Assembly (NCBI GenBank): GCA_024102815.1
Contig: JAGFJJ010000011.1
Coordinates: 89,603-153,602 of the forward strand
Reading direction: 5' to 3'
Source: Phycisphaerae bacterium
Lineage (GTDB): Bacteria; Planctomycetota; Phycisphaerae; UBA1845
Length of the DNA: 64,000 nucleotides
In this document: positions 9,159 to 17,932 of the stretch, piece after piece
How positions within the stretch are numbered: position 1 is the stretch's first letter
Layout: each line of letters begins with the position of its first letter
Notes under the pieces: model-generated
What the model was told of the DNA's origin: nothing
Database searches by the model: none
Seen by the model: only the letters and a program-made list of their open reading frames with translations
Made by a program: the position numbers and the translations under genes

Positions 9159-10001
9159 ATGAAGAAGCGAACTTTGACTCTCGGCCACAGTCCTGATCCC
9201 GACGACGCCTTCATGTTCTTCGGGCTCGCCAGGGAGCGCATCGACACCCGCGGGTGGTCGTTTGAGCACGTCCTCCAGGACATTCAGACGCTCAACGAGC
9301 GGGCCCGACGCGGGGAGCTGGATATCACCGCCATCAGCATTCACGCCTACCCCTATGTGGCCGACCGGTACGCCCTGACGGAGTGCGGATCGAGCATGGG
9401 CGACGGATACGGTCCGATGGTGGTGGCGCGAGAAGCGTGCAGCGTGGAGGAACTCCGCGGGCGGCGGATCGCCGTACCCGGTGAAATGACCACCGCCTTC
9501 CTGGCGCTGAACCTGCTGCTCGGCCGAGGGAGCTTCGAGCATGAAGTCATCATGTTCGATCGCATTCTCGAACATGTGGCTGCGGGGCGAGCGGACGCCG
9601 GATTGATCATCCACGAGGGGCAGTTGACCTACCAGCAACATCGGCTGGTCAAGATCGTGGACCTGGGAGAGTGGTGGAAGCAGTCCACCGGATTGCCGCT
9701 GCCGCTGGGCGGAAACTGCATCCGCCGTGATTTCGGCCTGGAAGCGATGCAGGAGGTCGCGGAGGTGCTGAAAGAGAGCATCCAGTACAGCCTGGACCAT
9801 CGCGAAGAGGCGGTCAGGCACGCCTTGCAGTATGCGCGGGACATGGGAGTGGAACTGGCCGATCGCTTCGTGGGCATGTACGTCAATGAATGGACCATTG
9901 GCTACGGCGAGACGGGCCGGAAGTCGGTTCGGGAACTGCTCCGCCGCGGCGCCGAGGCGGGGATCGTTCCTGCCGTCGCAGACATTGACTTCATAGGCTA
10001 A
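9159..10001 (+). CDS. mqnD: 1,4-dihydroxy-6-naphthoate synthase MqnD (futalosine menaquinone pathway)
   Basis: This 280-residue periplasmic-binding-protein-like enzyme has the diagnostic N-terminal motif GHSPDPDDAFMFFGL. ISIHAYPYV, the YGPMVVAR strand and GLIIHEGQLTY follow, as in MqnA/MqnD proteins. MqnD cleaves cyclic de-hypoxanthine futalosine to 1,4-dihydroxy-6-naphthoate in menaquinone synthesis. MqnA shares the fold; the HSPDPDD and IHEGQ motifs favour MqnD. No other mqn gene is nearby. The ATG at 9159 is the only sensible start, although its ribosome-binding site is poor. Confidence 0.88.
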   Translation: MKKRTLTLGHSPDPDDAFMFFGLARERIDTRGWSFEHVLQDIQTLNERARRGELDITAISIHAYPYVADRYALTECGSSMGDGYGPMVVAREACSVEELRGRRIAVPGEMTTAFLALNLLLGRGSFEHEVIMFDRILEHVAAGRADAGLIIHEGQLTYQQHRLVKIVDLGEWWKQSTGLPLPLGGNCIRRDFGLEAMQEVAEVLKESIQYSLDHREEAVRHALQYARDMGVELADRFVGMYVNEWTIGYGETGRKSVRELLRRGAEAGIVPAVADIDFIG

Positions 10002-10149
10002 CAAGTCCCCCGGCGGCGCGTCGAACTTTGCGTCGCCCTTATAATCGACGCCATTCTCATTGTTCGGTTAGACTGGCGGTGGTGTCTGGCGCCGAGCGGG
10101 TAGCGTCGCACCCATCGGTCTGCCCTCCAAACGCCGAAGGAAGCTCGAC

Positions 10150-11229
10150 ATGCCGTCGGTGCGCTGTTCATGCGGGGCGAAGTTCCGGTTTGCGGAAGAG
10201 CACCGTGGTCGGCGCTCGAAGTGCAAGAAGTGCGGGGCGATTTTCGTTCTCGAAGAAGAAGAGACCGGCCCGATTCCGATTGCGGACGAGCCGGACCAAC
10301 CTTATCGCGATCCGCAGTACGACGGTCCAAGTCTCGACGCGCTGAATCTGGACGGGCCGCGCATTGAGCAGCCGTCGGCCGCTGCGTTCCCCCGTGAAGA
10401 ACCGTCTCCGCCGCTGGTGCCTCCGCCGACGCCGGCAAAGGGATATATCAACAACCTGACCTGGACGTTGCTGTTTTTCACGTCACCCACAAACCTGATC
10501 ACGATGCTGGTAGTCTGGTTCATGCTTGGGGTCGTTCTCCCGCTTGTGAGCTTCGGCGGCATACTCGGGCTGATCGCCTTCATATTCATCATGGGGCTTT
10601 TTGCGGCATTTGAGTTCGAAGTCGTAAAGTCAGCCGCCGCGGGGGAGGACGGCCTGCCCACGCTGGCGTTCGAGGGAGACTTCGTGGGAGAGGTTTTCGC
10701 GCCGATTTTCAAGTGGCTGGCGAGTTGGGTCGCGATCATGCTCCCGGCCATAGGCTTCGTCCTGCTGAAGTTGTATCTCGGGGAACCCGTGGACGAGGAT
10801 GCGACTGGTAAGCTGTTCTTCTCGGGGCTGGAACAATTGCCGTCCACATTCAAGGCGGAGCCGATTACGGCCAGCCTCATCCTGTTGGGCGTGTTCTTCT
10901 GGCCGATTGTCGTGCTGGCGGTCGCCGTAGAGGGAATTCGCGTGCTCTGGCGCGTGGACCTCATGGTGATCACGATTTTGCGATCGCCGGGCCCCTACCT
11001 GGTCACCGTCATCATCGTCGTCGTCTCCTTCATCGCGGCGCCTGCGCTGGCCCAAGGTATCGAGTCCGCAGCCGTGGCGACCGGGGCCACTCCCGGATTC
11101 GGGCAGCGGCTATTCAGCGGTGCGGTCATTCAACTTGTGGACCTTTATTTGACCCTGGTCGCATTGCAAGTCATCGGGTTGTACTTCCGCCATTACAAGC
11201 ACCGCTTCGCTTTCGATTGGGGGCAGTAG
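10150..11229 (+). CDS. Zinc-ribbon multi-pass membrane protein
   Basis: The N-terminus of this 359-residue protein is a short zinc ribbon with two CxC or CxxC pairs (VRCSCGAKFRF and SKCKKCGAIF, residues 4-33). A Pro/Glu-rich linker of about 60 residues follows, and then about six hydrophobic segments (LLFFTSPTNLITMLVVWFML, LGLIAFIFIMGLF, WVAIMLPAIGFVLL, LILLGVFFWPIVVLAVAV, YLVTVIIVVVSFIAAPAL and a final LVALQVIGLYF). Cytoplasmic zinc ribbons joined to Yip1/DUF-type membrane domains are common in planctomycetes; the role is unknown. It ends next to a heptamer repeat tract and converges with the gene at 11403. Confidence 0.8.
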   Translation: MPSVRCSCGAKFRFAEEHRGRRSKCKKCGAIFVLEEEETGPIPIADEPDQPYRDPQYDGPSLDALNLDGPRIEQPSAAAFPREEPSPPLVPPPTPAKGYINNLTWTLLFFTSPTNLITMLVVWFMLGVVLPLVSFGGILGLIAFIFIMGLFAAFEFEVVKSAAAGEDGLPTLAFEGDFVGEVFAPIFKWLASWVAIMLPAIGFVLLKLYLGEPVDEDATGKLFFSGLEQLPSTFKAEPITASLILLGVFFWPIVVLAVAVEGIRVLWRVDLMVITILRSPGPYLVTVIIVVVSFIAAPALAQGIESAAVATGATPGFGQRLFSGAVIQLVDLYLTLVALQVIGLYFRHYKHRFAFDWGQ

Positions 11230-11264
11230 GGAATGCGGAATGGTGAATGTGGAATGCTGAATTG
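11230..11264. repeat. Degenerate heptamer tandem repeat
   Basis: Five consecutive seven-base units follow the stop codon of the zinc-ribbon gene: GGAATGC, GGAATGG, TGAATGT, GGAATGC, TGAATTG. The tract sits between two convergent genes. It resembles the short heptanucleotide repeats described in cyanobacterial intergenic DNA; its role is unknown. Confidence 0.6.
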
Positions 11265-11402
11265 AATGACCGCCGGCGGCGCGTGGTCGGTAATCGATTG
11301 CGCTTGGGAATCGAAGGTTCGCGCAGGCTGAAGCGAAGCGGCGTATGGAAATCGTGTCGTGGAAGCAAAGATGGTGCTACGGGAGACGCACCTTACAAAG
11401 AG

Positions 11403-11882
11403 TCAGCCGAAGAGGATGGTCGAGACGATAACCAGGAGGCCGCCGGCAATGCCCAGAACGGCGGGCACGGGATCGGCCTTGTTCTTGAGGCGCCGCCGGG
11501 CCCATTCGGGGATCTGGCGCACGCGCAATATCACGAGTCCGGTGCCGATTGCCGTGAGGGCCGCTACGAAGGCCACGATGTTCATCAGAAAAGATCCCGT
11601 GTTGTCGGTCCAACAGAAGGCCCCGATCAGTCGCGCGACGACGGCGACGGCCGCCGCCCGCCACGACACGGGAACAAGGGAGAGCGCATCGTCCACGTCG
11701 CGCATCTGACCCATGATGCGGTCGACCTCGCGGGACCACGCTTCATAGGAAAAGATGGAACCGCACTCCGGGCAGCGTCCGGGCGTGGAGCCCCGGAGGT
11801 CGTATCCGCAGGCAAGGCAGAACGGCTCGAGGTTCTGGAGCTTCTTCGCACCGGCCAATCGTTCTAGATAGCGCTTGTCCAT
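11403..11882 (-). CDS. Zinc-ribbon membrane protein, small
   Basis: This 159-residue protein has a rubredoxin-like zinc ribbon near residues 20-45 (CLACGYDLRG and GRCPECGSIF). Three hydrophobic segments follow (AAAVAVVARLIGAF, FLMNIVAFVAALTAIGTGLVIL and VLGIAGGLLVIVSTILFG). The CxxCGYDLRG form of the ribbon is typical of many planctomycete membrane proteins of unknown function. The ATG at 11882 was preferred over an upstream TTG at 11903; neither has a clear ribosome-binding site. It converges with the larger zinc-ribbon membrane gene. Confidence 0.75.
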   Translation of the reverse strand: MDKRYLERLAGAKKLQNLEPFCLACGYDLRGSTPGRCPECGSIFSYEAWSREVDRIMGQMRDVDDALSLVPVSWRAAAVAVVARLIGAFCWTDNTGSFLMNIVAFVAALTAIGTGLVILRVRQIPEWARRRLKNKADPVPAVLGIAGGLLVIVSTILFG

Positions 11883-12139
11883 GGGGCTACAAGTTTGTAA
11901 CAAGATCGCGCGGCGCCACGTACCGGGTCATGATCTTTGGAGCAGCCGATCAAGTCCAGTAGCTTGAAAAGACGGCAAGTTGGGAGGATTCGACGTTCTT
12001 CCCAACGGAGGACGTCGGCGGGGTTCAGGGGAGCCGTCAGTGCAGACTTGGAAGCGCCTCCACCGTAGAATAGGCAAGCACTGGAGAGCCGATATTCATC
12101 GGAGTGTCGGACGGGTCGATCACAATGAGGGAGTCAGTC

Positions 12140-12352
12140 ATGCCAGGTGGACATGGTCCGGGCGAGGATCGCTACTTCCGTAAGCAGGAAAAGGAGAAGG
12201 CGTACGCCAAGCAGCTCCCGGGAGAAGACGAGGAGCCGCTTCCGCCGCCGGTGGAGCCGATCAAGGCCGACGAGAAGCCCGATCGCAACGCCCCCTGCCC
12301 CTGCGGCAGCGGGAAGAAATACAAGAAATGCTGCGGGGCCGAGAAGGATTGA
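12140..12352 (+). CDS. SEC-C motif small protein
   Basis: This 70-residue charged protein ends in a textbook SEC-C zinc-binding motif ([16 protein letters not shown]), the same module that ends SecA and that occurs in many small proteins. The ATG at 12140 is preceded by GAGGGAG at the right spacing; a GTG 36 bases upstream is less likely. There is no ATPase or other domain, so this is not SecA. Its partner is unknown; SEC-C modules usually bind zinc and contact SecB or ribosomal proteins. Confidence 0.85.
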   Translation: MPGGHGPGEDRYFRKQEKEKAYAKQLPGEDEEPLPPPVEPIKADEKPDRNAPCPCGSGKKYKKCCGAEKD

Positions 12353-12469
12353 TCGGTCGATCGGCCCGGCTGTCGACCCGAGGAAACAACCAAAACGACG
12401 GTCCCGAGCGATGGGACCGCCGTATCCGATTCCCGGCCCACAATTGAGGATCAGGATGGGAGACTGCGC

Positions 12470-13318
12470 GTGAGACGAGTGTGTTTTTTCCAGTTCTTGT
12501 TTGCGGCATCATTGATTTCAGCATCGCCCATGGCCCATGCGGAGGAGGAACCATTTCCTTTCGCGTCGAGCCTCAACGATCCGGTGCCGACGGATACGCA
12601 GGGGCGGGAATTCACAGAGCTTCCGTCCGGGCTGAAGTACATCGATTTGAAGGTCGGAGACGGGCGGTCGCCGACGGACGAATGCGCGGTAACGATCGGA
12701 TACACGGGCTGGCTGGAGGACGGACGCGTTTTCGATTCCTCATCCCCGGGCCAGCCGTCGACGGTGGCCTTCAAGGGACTGATACCCGGGTGGCAGATGG
12801 CACTCGAGACCATGAAGGAGGGCGGCAAGCGGCAGGTGATTCTCCCACCGCATCTGGCCTACGGATCGCAGGGACGCAAGGAGGTGCCGCCAAACGCCAC
12901 GGTGATGTTCGAGTTTGAACTGGTCAAGGTCACACCCTTCCCCAAGCTCAAGCCCGTTCCATCAGGGGTTGAAGAGCACCGGGCGGTCTTCGAGATCAAG
13001 TTCTGGGATATCGAGGTCGGCACGGGCCCCAGTCCTGTCGGAAATGAGCGCGTCGTCATGAAGTACACGATGTACGAGAAGGACGGGACCATTCTGGATA
13101 CTTCCGTCAAGAAAGACATCCCTGTTACCGTATCGCTCGATCAACTCTTCCCCGGCTGGCGGGAAATGATGTACACGATGAAGGTGGGCGGAAAGCGACG
13201 TTTCGAGATTCCTCCGCCGCTGGCCGCGGGACGCGAGGGCGTCAAGGACTGGATTCCGCCGAACACAACGCTGGTCGTAGACGTGGAGCTGTTGGGCATC
13301 GAGCCGGAATTGCCGTAG
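12470..13318 (+). CDS. Secreted double FKBP-type peptidyl-prolyl isomerase
   Basis: This 282-residue protein has a signal peptide (FFQFLFAASLISASPMAHA) and two FKBP domains. The first, residues about 40-145, has the standard core: VTIGYTGWLEDGRVFDSS, FKGLIPGWQMAL, GGKRQVILPPHLAYG and TVMFEFELVKV. The second, residues about 160-280, is diverged: MKYTMYEKDGTILDTS, LFPGWREMMYTMKVGGKRR and TLVVDVELLGI. It would act as a proline isomerase or chaperone in the periplasm. The start is GTG, supported by GGATGGGA just upstream and by the complete signal peptide. The second domain lacks part of the aromatic pocket and may only bind substrate. Confidence 0.9.
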   Translation: MRRVCFFQFLFAASLISASPMAHAEEEPFPFASSLNDPVPTDTQGREFTELPSGLKYIDLKVGDGRSPTDECAVTIGYTGWLEDGRVFDSSSPGQPSTVAFKGLIPGWQMALETMKEGGKRQVILPPHLAYGSQGRKEVPPNATVMFEFELVKVTPFPKLKPVPSGVEEHRAVFEIKFWDIEVGTGPSPVGNERVVMKYTMYEKDGTILDTSVKKDIPVTVSLDQLFPGWREMMYTMKVGGKRRFEIPPPLAAGREGVKDWIPPNTTLVVDVELLGIEPELP

Positions 13319-13655
13319 CTACGGGCATATATCCCCTATCGCCGGTCGCCGGCCGCGAGCCTGAACGCACGACAGGGTTCACGGGCCGGCATTGCGGCTC
13401 CCGATCCATCCGGAGCCCATTTCGCTGAATTGGTACCGAATTTGCTGGAAGAGACGGGTGCGCCAGTTCGGCGCGCGCGTCGAGCCGCCGTGTGCCCGGC
13501 GCATGAGCCGAATCTCGCGCGCCGGGGTGATGGCCTGCGCGCCAGAGAGCCCGACATCGGAATCGGCCGTATCGCTTGGAGCCTGCGGTCCGCCGCATCG
13601 GATCACGACCGGCAGGAGGCGGGATTCTCCCGGACGGACCATCTCGGAGACCATG
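13319..13655. other. Intergenic region between FKBP and prpE
   Basis: This is 337 bases. A 12-base palindrome (CCGTAGCTACGG) overlaps the FKBP stop codon. A 91-codon leftward frame (13379-13654) has coding-like third positions but no family resemblance, no ribosome-binding site, and an ATG that overlaps the prpE start. I do not call it as a gene. Confidence 0.4.
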
Positions 13656-15578
13656 ATGAGCCACGGTGACTATGAGCGGGCATACCGTCGGTCGATTGAA
13701 CAGCCCGCGGCATTCTGGACGGATGCCGCTCAGGCCATCCACTGGGATCGGAAGTGGGAGCATGTCCTCGACAGCAGCGGCAAACCGTTCTACCGCTGGT
13801 TTGCGGGCGGCATGCTGAATACGTGCTACAACGCGCTGGATCGGCACGTGGAGGCCGGACGGGCGGATCAGCCCGCACTCATCCACGACAGCCCCGTGAC
13901 GGATTCCGTGCGGCGGATGACGTATCGCGAGCTGCGCGACGAGGTGGCGCTATTCGCCGGAGCGCTGCGAGGCCAAGGGGTCGAGAAGGGTGACCGCGTC
14001 GTCATCTACATGCCCATGGTGCCCGAGGCGGTCATTGCCATGCTGGCCTGCGCACGGATCGGCGCCATCCACTCCGTGGTATTCGGCGGATTCGCTTCGA
14101 AGGAGCTGGCGACGCGCATCGACGATGCCAAGCCAAAGCTGATCGTGTCGGCGTCGTGCGGCATCGAAGGCAAGCGCGTGATCGAATACAAGCCGCTGCT
14201 GGATCGGGCCATCGACCTGGCCCGCTTCAAGCCGGCGCGCTGCATCATCCTGCTACGTCCGCAAGCACGGGCGGAACTGTTCGCCGGGCGCGATGTCGAA
14301 TGGAAGTCGGCGACTTCGTCCGCCTCGCCGGCGCCTTGCGTGCCGGTTGAAGCCACCGATCCGCTCTACATCCTGTACACGTCCGGCACAACGGGGATTC
14401 CCAAGGGCGTGGTCCGAGACAACGGCGGGCACGCCGTGGCCCTGCGCTGGAGCATGGAGAACATCTACGGCGTGAAACCGGGCGAGGTGTACTGGGCGGC
14501 GTCGGACATCGGATGGGTCGTAGGCCATTCGTACATCATCTATGCCCCGCTGCTGACGGGATGCACGACGATTCTCTACGAGGGTAAGCCCGTGGGAACG
14601 CCCGATCCCGGCGCGTTCTGGCGGGTGATCCGCGACCACAAGGTGAATGTGCTGTTCACGGCACCGACGGCCTTCCGGGCGATCAAGCGGGAGGACCCGC
14701 AGGGCACGTACATTGGCAAGTATGACATCTCCTCGTTGCGATACTTGTTCCTGGCCGGGGAGCGCTGCGATCCGGATACCCTGAACTGGGCGCAGGAGCG
14801 GCTGGGTGTGCCCGTGGTGGACCACTGGTGGCAGACGGAAACCGGTTGGGCGATCGCGTCCAACTGCGTTGGTCTGGAGCTGCTGCCGATCAAGCCGGGC
14901 TCGCCGACCAAGGCCGTTCCGGGTTACGACGTCCGAATCGTAGACGAATCGGGAAACGCCGTCTCCGACGGAAAAATCGGGAACATCGTGGTCAGACTCC
15001 CCCTTCCGCCGGGGTGCCTGGCAACCCTCTGGAACAACGACGCCGGTTACGAGTCCTCCTACCTCCGCAGTTACCCCGGGTATTACATGACATCCGATGC
15101 GGGATTCCGCGATGAGCAGGGGTACCTGTACATCATGAGCCGCACCGACGACATCATCAACGTCGCCGGTCACCGCCTCTCCACAGGCGGAATGGAAGAA
15201 GTGCTCGCGGCGCATCCTGACGTGGCGGAATGTGCCGTTGTCGGCGTGGCCGACGAACTCAAGGGCGAGGTCCCGGTCGGTTTCGTCGTGCTCAAGGCGG
15301 GTGTTCGGCGCAAGTCGGCGGAGATCGAAAAGGAACTCGTATCCCTGATCCGCGAGAAAATCGGACCGGTCGCATCCTTCAAGACGGCCATGGTCGTGCA
15401 GCGCCTGCCCAAAACGCGCTCGGGGAAAATCCTTCGCGGGACGATCAAGCACATCGCGGAGGGGTCGGAGTACAAGGTTCCGGCGACGATCGACGACCCG
15501 GTGATTCTCGACGAGATCACGGTGGCGCTGCAGGGCGCGGGGTATCCGCACGCAAAGAAGCCCGCGGGCGTGGGCTAG
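13656..15578 (+). CDS. prpE: Propionyl-CoA synthetase (acyl-CoA synthetase, PrpE-like)
   Basis: This is a 640-residue ANL-superfamily AMP-forming enzyme that activates a short-chain acid to its CoA thioester. The phosphate-binding motif YTSGTTGIPKG is followed by NGGHAVALRWSMENIY, GWVVGHSYIIYAPLLTGC, the A5 motif WWQTETGW, YYMTSDAGF and the C-terminal catalytic lysine motif KTRSGKILRG. The GGHAVAL and EGKPVGTPDPGAFWRVI segments are PrpE-like rather than Acs-like. GGAGA at 13646-13650 best fits the second of two adjacent ATG codons (13656). No propionyl-CoA carboxylase or methylcitrate genes are adjacent. Confidence 0.88.
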   Translation: MSHGDYERAYRRSIEQPAAFWTDAAQAIHWDRKWEHVLDSSGKPFYRWFAGGMLNTCYNALDRHVEAGRADQPALIHDSPVTDSVRRMTYRELRDEVALFAGALRGQGVEKGDRVVIYMPMVPEAVIAMLACARIGAIHSVVFGGFASKELATRIDDAKPKLIVSASCGIEGKRVIEYKPLLDRAIDLARFKPARCIILLRPQARAELFAGRDVEWKSATSSASPAPCVPVEATDPLYILYTSGTTGIPKGVVRDNGGHAVALRWSMENIYGVKPGEVYWAASDIGWVVGHSYIIYAPLLTGCTTILYEGKPVGTPDPGAFWRVIRDHKVNVLFTAPTAFRAIKREDPQGTYIGKYDISSLRYLFLAGERCDPDTLNWAQERLGVPVVDHWWQTETGWAIASNCVGLELLPIKPGSPTKAVPGYDVRIVDESGNAVSDGKIGNIVVRLPLPPGCLATLWNNDAGYESSYLRSYPGYYMTSDAGFRDEQGYLYIMSRTDDIINVAGHRLSTGGMEEVLAAHPDVAECAVVGVADELKGEVPVGFVVLKAGVRRKSAEIEKELVSLIREKIGPVASFKTAMVVQRLPKTRSGKILRGTIKHIAEGSEYKVPATIDDPVILDEITVALQGAGYPHAKKPAGVG

Positions 15579-15721
15579 CGCGTCGCAAAAGGCCCTGCCC
15601 AGGAGCAGGGGCACACCGAAGGATGCGGCGCTCGTTTGATCACACCCGCAATGCGCCGGATAATCCGCGCCGTCCGTGAATCCGCGTTTCCTTCTACTCT
15701 TGCCGACGGGGAGTTGCACCC

Positions 15722-16963
15722 ATGTTCACGAAAATGAAAGATGATCTCCAACGCGAGCTGGCCGCGATCCGCGAGGCCGGTCTGTACAAGGAGGAGCGGC
15801 TGATTCTCACGCCGCAGGCGGCCGACATCCGCGTGCGCTATCCGGAGTCGGCTCCGCCCAAGGATGTCATCAACTTCTGCGCCAACAACTACCTGGGGCT
15901 CTCCTCACACCCTAAGGTCATCGAGGCGGCGCGAAAGGCGCTGGACACGCACGGCTTCGGGCTCTCCAGCGTGCGCTTCATCTGCGGTACGCAGGATATC
16001 CACAAGCAACTCGAACAGAAGATCAGCAAGTTCCTCGGCACCGAAGATACCATCCTCTTCGCGGCCTGCTTCGACGCCAACGGCGGGCTCTTTGAGCCGC
16101 TGCTCGGAGCCGACGACGCCATCATCACCGATCAACTCAACCACGCATCGATCATCGACGGCATCCGCCTGTGCAAGGCCAAGCGGCACATCTACAAGAA
16201 CAACGACATGGCCGAACTGGAAGCGCGGCTCGTCGAGACCAAAGCCGCCCGCTACCGCATGATCGCCACCGACGGAGCGTTCAGCATGGACGGGACCGTC
16301 GCGCAGGTGGACAAGATCTGCGACCTGGCGGAGAAGTACGACGCACTGGTCATGGTGGATGACTGCCACTGCACGGGTTTCATGGGTCGCACCGGACGGG
16401 GGTCGGCCGAGCACTGCGGGGCGATGGGCCGGGTCGATGTCATCACCTCGACACTCGGCAAGGCGCTGGGCGGCGCGAGCGGCGGGTTCACCAGCGGGCG
16501 GAGGGAGATCATCGAATTGCTGAGGCAGCGGTCGCGGCCGTACCTCTTCAGCAATACGGTTTCGCCGGTGGTGATCGGGGCAAGCATCGCGGTAATCGAC
16601 CTGCTGAGCGAATCGACGCAGCTTCGCGACAAGCTGGAAGCGAACACAAAGCGCTTCCGCAAGGGCATGACCGAGGCCGGGTTCGACATCAAGCCCGGCG
16701 AACATCCCATCGTGCCCATCATGCTGTACAACGCCAAGCTCGCCCAGAACGTGGCCCGCGACCTCTACGCCGAGGGCATCTACGTCATCGGCTTCTTCTA
16801 TCCCGTCGTGGGCAAGGGTCTGGCGCGGATTCGCGTGCAACTTTCGGCCGGGCATGAGTTCCGGCACATCGACCGGGCGATCGAGGCGTTCGCCAAAGTG
16901 GGAAAGAAGTACGGTATTCTGGGGATGAAGAAGGAGGAGATTGTGGCGAAGTATGGGGAGTAG
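15722..16963 (+). CDS. kbl: Glycine C-acetyltransferase (2-amino-3-ketobutyrate CoA ligase)
   Basis: This 413-residue PLP enzyme of the alpha-oxoamine synthase family cleaves 2-amino-3-ketobutyrate with CoA to glycine and acetyl-CoA. The motifs are [61 protein letters not shown] and the PLP lysine in [23 protein letters not shown] and the overall length are diagnostic for Kbl over BioF, SPT or HemA. The usual partner threonine dehydrogenase is not adjacent, so threonine degradation is likely but not shown. The ATG is preceded by GACGGGGAG about 10 bases upstream. Confidence 0.94.
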   Translation: MFTKMKDDLQRELAAIREAGLYKEERLILTPQAADIRVRYPESAPPKDVINFCANNYLGLSSHPKVIEAARKALDTHGFGLSSVRFICGTQDIHKQLEQKISKFLGTEDTILFAACFDANGGLFEPLLGADDAIITDQLNHASIIDGIRLCKAKRHIYKNNDMAELEARLVETKAARYRMIATDGAFSMDGTVAQVDKICDLAEKYDALVMVDDCHCTGFMGRTGRGSAEHCGAMGRVDVITSTLGKALGGASGGFTSGRREIIELLRQRSRPYLFSNTVSPVVIGASIAVIDLLSESTQLRDKLEANTKRFRKGMTEAGFDIKPGEHPIVPIMLYNAKLAQNVARDLYAEGIYVIGFFYPVVGKGLARIRVQLSAGHEFRHIDRAIEAFAKVGKKYGILGMKKEEIVAKYGE

Positions 16964-17075
16964 AATCCGGGGCGGAGGCGCGCGGGATCCAGAATTCTGT
17001 TGTTTCAGATTCTGCGGGTCAGTATTCTGGGCTGATTCGCCTGCGTGGTGTGTCCCCTTGGAAGTGAGTCTGCCC

Positions 17076-17456
17076 ATGCTCCACCTCAGTGGCAAGTCCG
17101 TCCTCGGTTTCATCGTTGTTTTCGGGATCGTCATCTGGGCGAAGTTCTCCCAGCAGGCGGACATGAACAAGCAGATGCTCTCGCAGATGCAGTCGGTCAT
17201 CTCGCAACTGGACTCCTACTCGGGTGATCCGGAGTTTTTCGACAACGTGCTCAGGAGCGAGCACGACAAGGCCTTCGCCGCGGATTGTGACCTGGGCGGC
17301 CGATACCGCGGGCCAAGCTGCAACGAGCAGAAATACATCACGGATGTTCTGGCCGGCATGCGCAACGCCTGTCAGCGGGCCAGGAAGGACGCGGCCGTGC
17401 TGGAGTTCAAGGCACTCGAGCAGGTGATGCTGGAAGAATCGTCCTCATCATCGTGA
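17076..17456 (+). CDS. Membrane-anchored hypothetical protein
   Basis: This 126-residue protein has one N-terminal transmembrane segment (SVLGFIVVFGIVIWA), a Gln/Met-rich helix (MNKQMLSQMQSVISQL), and a soluble part with three cysteines that ends in an acidic and serine-rich tail. The ATG at 17076 has GGAAGTGAG upstream. I do not recognise a family. It lies only 10 bp before the cupin gene and is probably co-transcribed with it. Confidence 0.65.
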   Translation: MLHLSGKSVLGFIVVFGIVIWAKFSQQADMNKQMLSQMQSVISQLDSYSGDPEFFDNVLRSEHDKAFAADCDLGGRYRGPSCNEQKYITDVLAGMRNACQRARKDAAVLEFKALEQVMLEESSSSS

Positions 17457-17466
17457 TCCCGTCGCC

Positions 17467-17826
17467 ATGAACAAGTTGAATCTCAGCGAGGTCTTCGACC
17501 GCATCACTGAGCCCTGGCGGCCGCGGGTCGTCTGCGAGCTCAACGGGCAGCAGGTGCGGGCGGCCAAGATGCTCGGAGCGTTCGACTGGCATCATCACGA
17601 CAACGAGGACGAACTCTTCCTGGTCGTACGCGGGCGGTTCCGCATGGAGTTTCGCGACCGGCAGGTGTGGGTGGAAGAGGGAGAGATGATCGTCGTCCGG
17701 CGTGGGACGGAGCACCGGCCGGTGGCGGAGGAGGAAGCCTGCGTGCTGCTATTCGAGCCGGGCACGACGGTCAACACGGGGAATGTACGAAGCGAACGGA
17801 CGGTGCTGAAGCCGGATCCGATTTGA
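17467..17826 (+). CDS. Small single-domain cupin
   Basis: This 119-residue cupin has the two conserved motifs. Motif 1 is HHHDNEDELFLVVRGRFRM (residues about 41-59), with His, His and Glu as the usual metal ligands. Motif 2 is MIVVRRGTEHRP (residues about 74-85), with the last ligand His. Small cupins of this type bind a metal and may be sugar isomerases, dioxygenases or sensors; the substrate cannot be inferred. It ends just before a bidirectional terminator. Confidence 0.88.
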   Translation: MNKLNLSEVFDRITEPWRPRVVCELNGQQVRAAKMLGAFDWHHHDNEDELFLVVRGRFRMEFRDRQVWVEEGEMIVVRRGTEHRPVAEEEACVLLFEPGTTVNTGNVRSERTVLKPDPI

Positions 17827-17871
17827 GGGCCCCGCTGCACAGAATCAGTAATCGCTTGCGGAGAACAAGGC

Positions 17872-17912
17872 GGGGCGGATCGCACGCATGCGACCCGCCC
17901 CAGCTTCGTTTT
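17872..17912. terminator. Bidirectional intrinsic terminator
   Basis: A strong hairpin lies between two convergent genes. GGGGCGG at 17872-17878 pairs with CCGCCCC at 17895-17901. An inner TCGC/GCGA stem follows after one mismatch, with the loop around 17884-17889. CGTTTT follows on the + strand, and an A-containing tract (AGAACAAGG) precedes it. Confidence 0.75.
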
Positions 17913-17932
17913 CAAGTAACCTCAGCCGCCGA

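Noticed and set aside
9999..10149. TATAAT-like box at 10040-10045
   Set aside because: No -35 element at acceptable spacing; too weak to call a promoter.
13379..13654. Leftward frame of 91 codons with coding-like third positions
   Set aside because: No homology, no ribosome-binding site, and its ATG overlaps the prpE start in the opposite direction. Could be rechecked by homologue search.
15579..15721. Small hairpin CCCTGC/GCAGGG after prpE
   Set aside because: Only six pairs and no T tract; not called as terminator.
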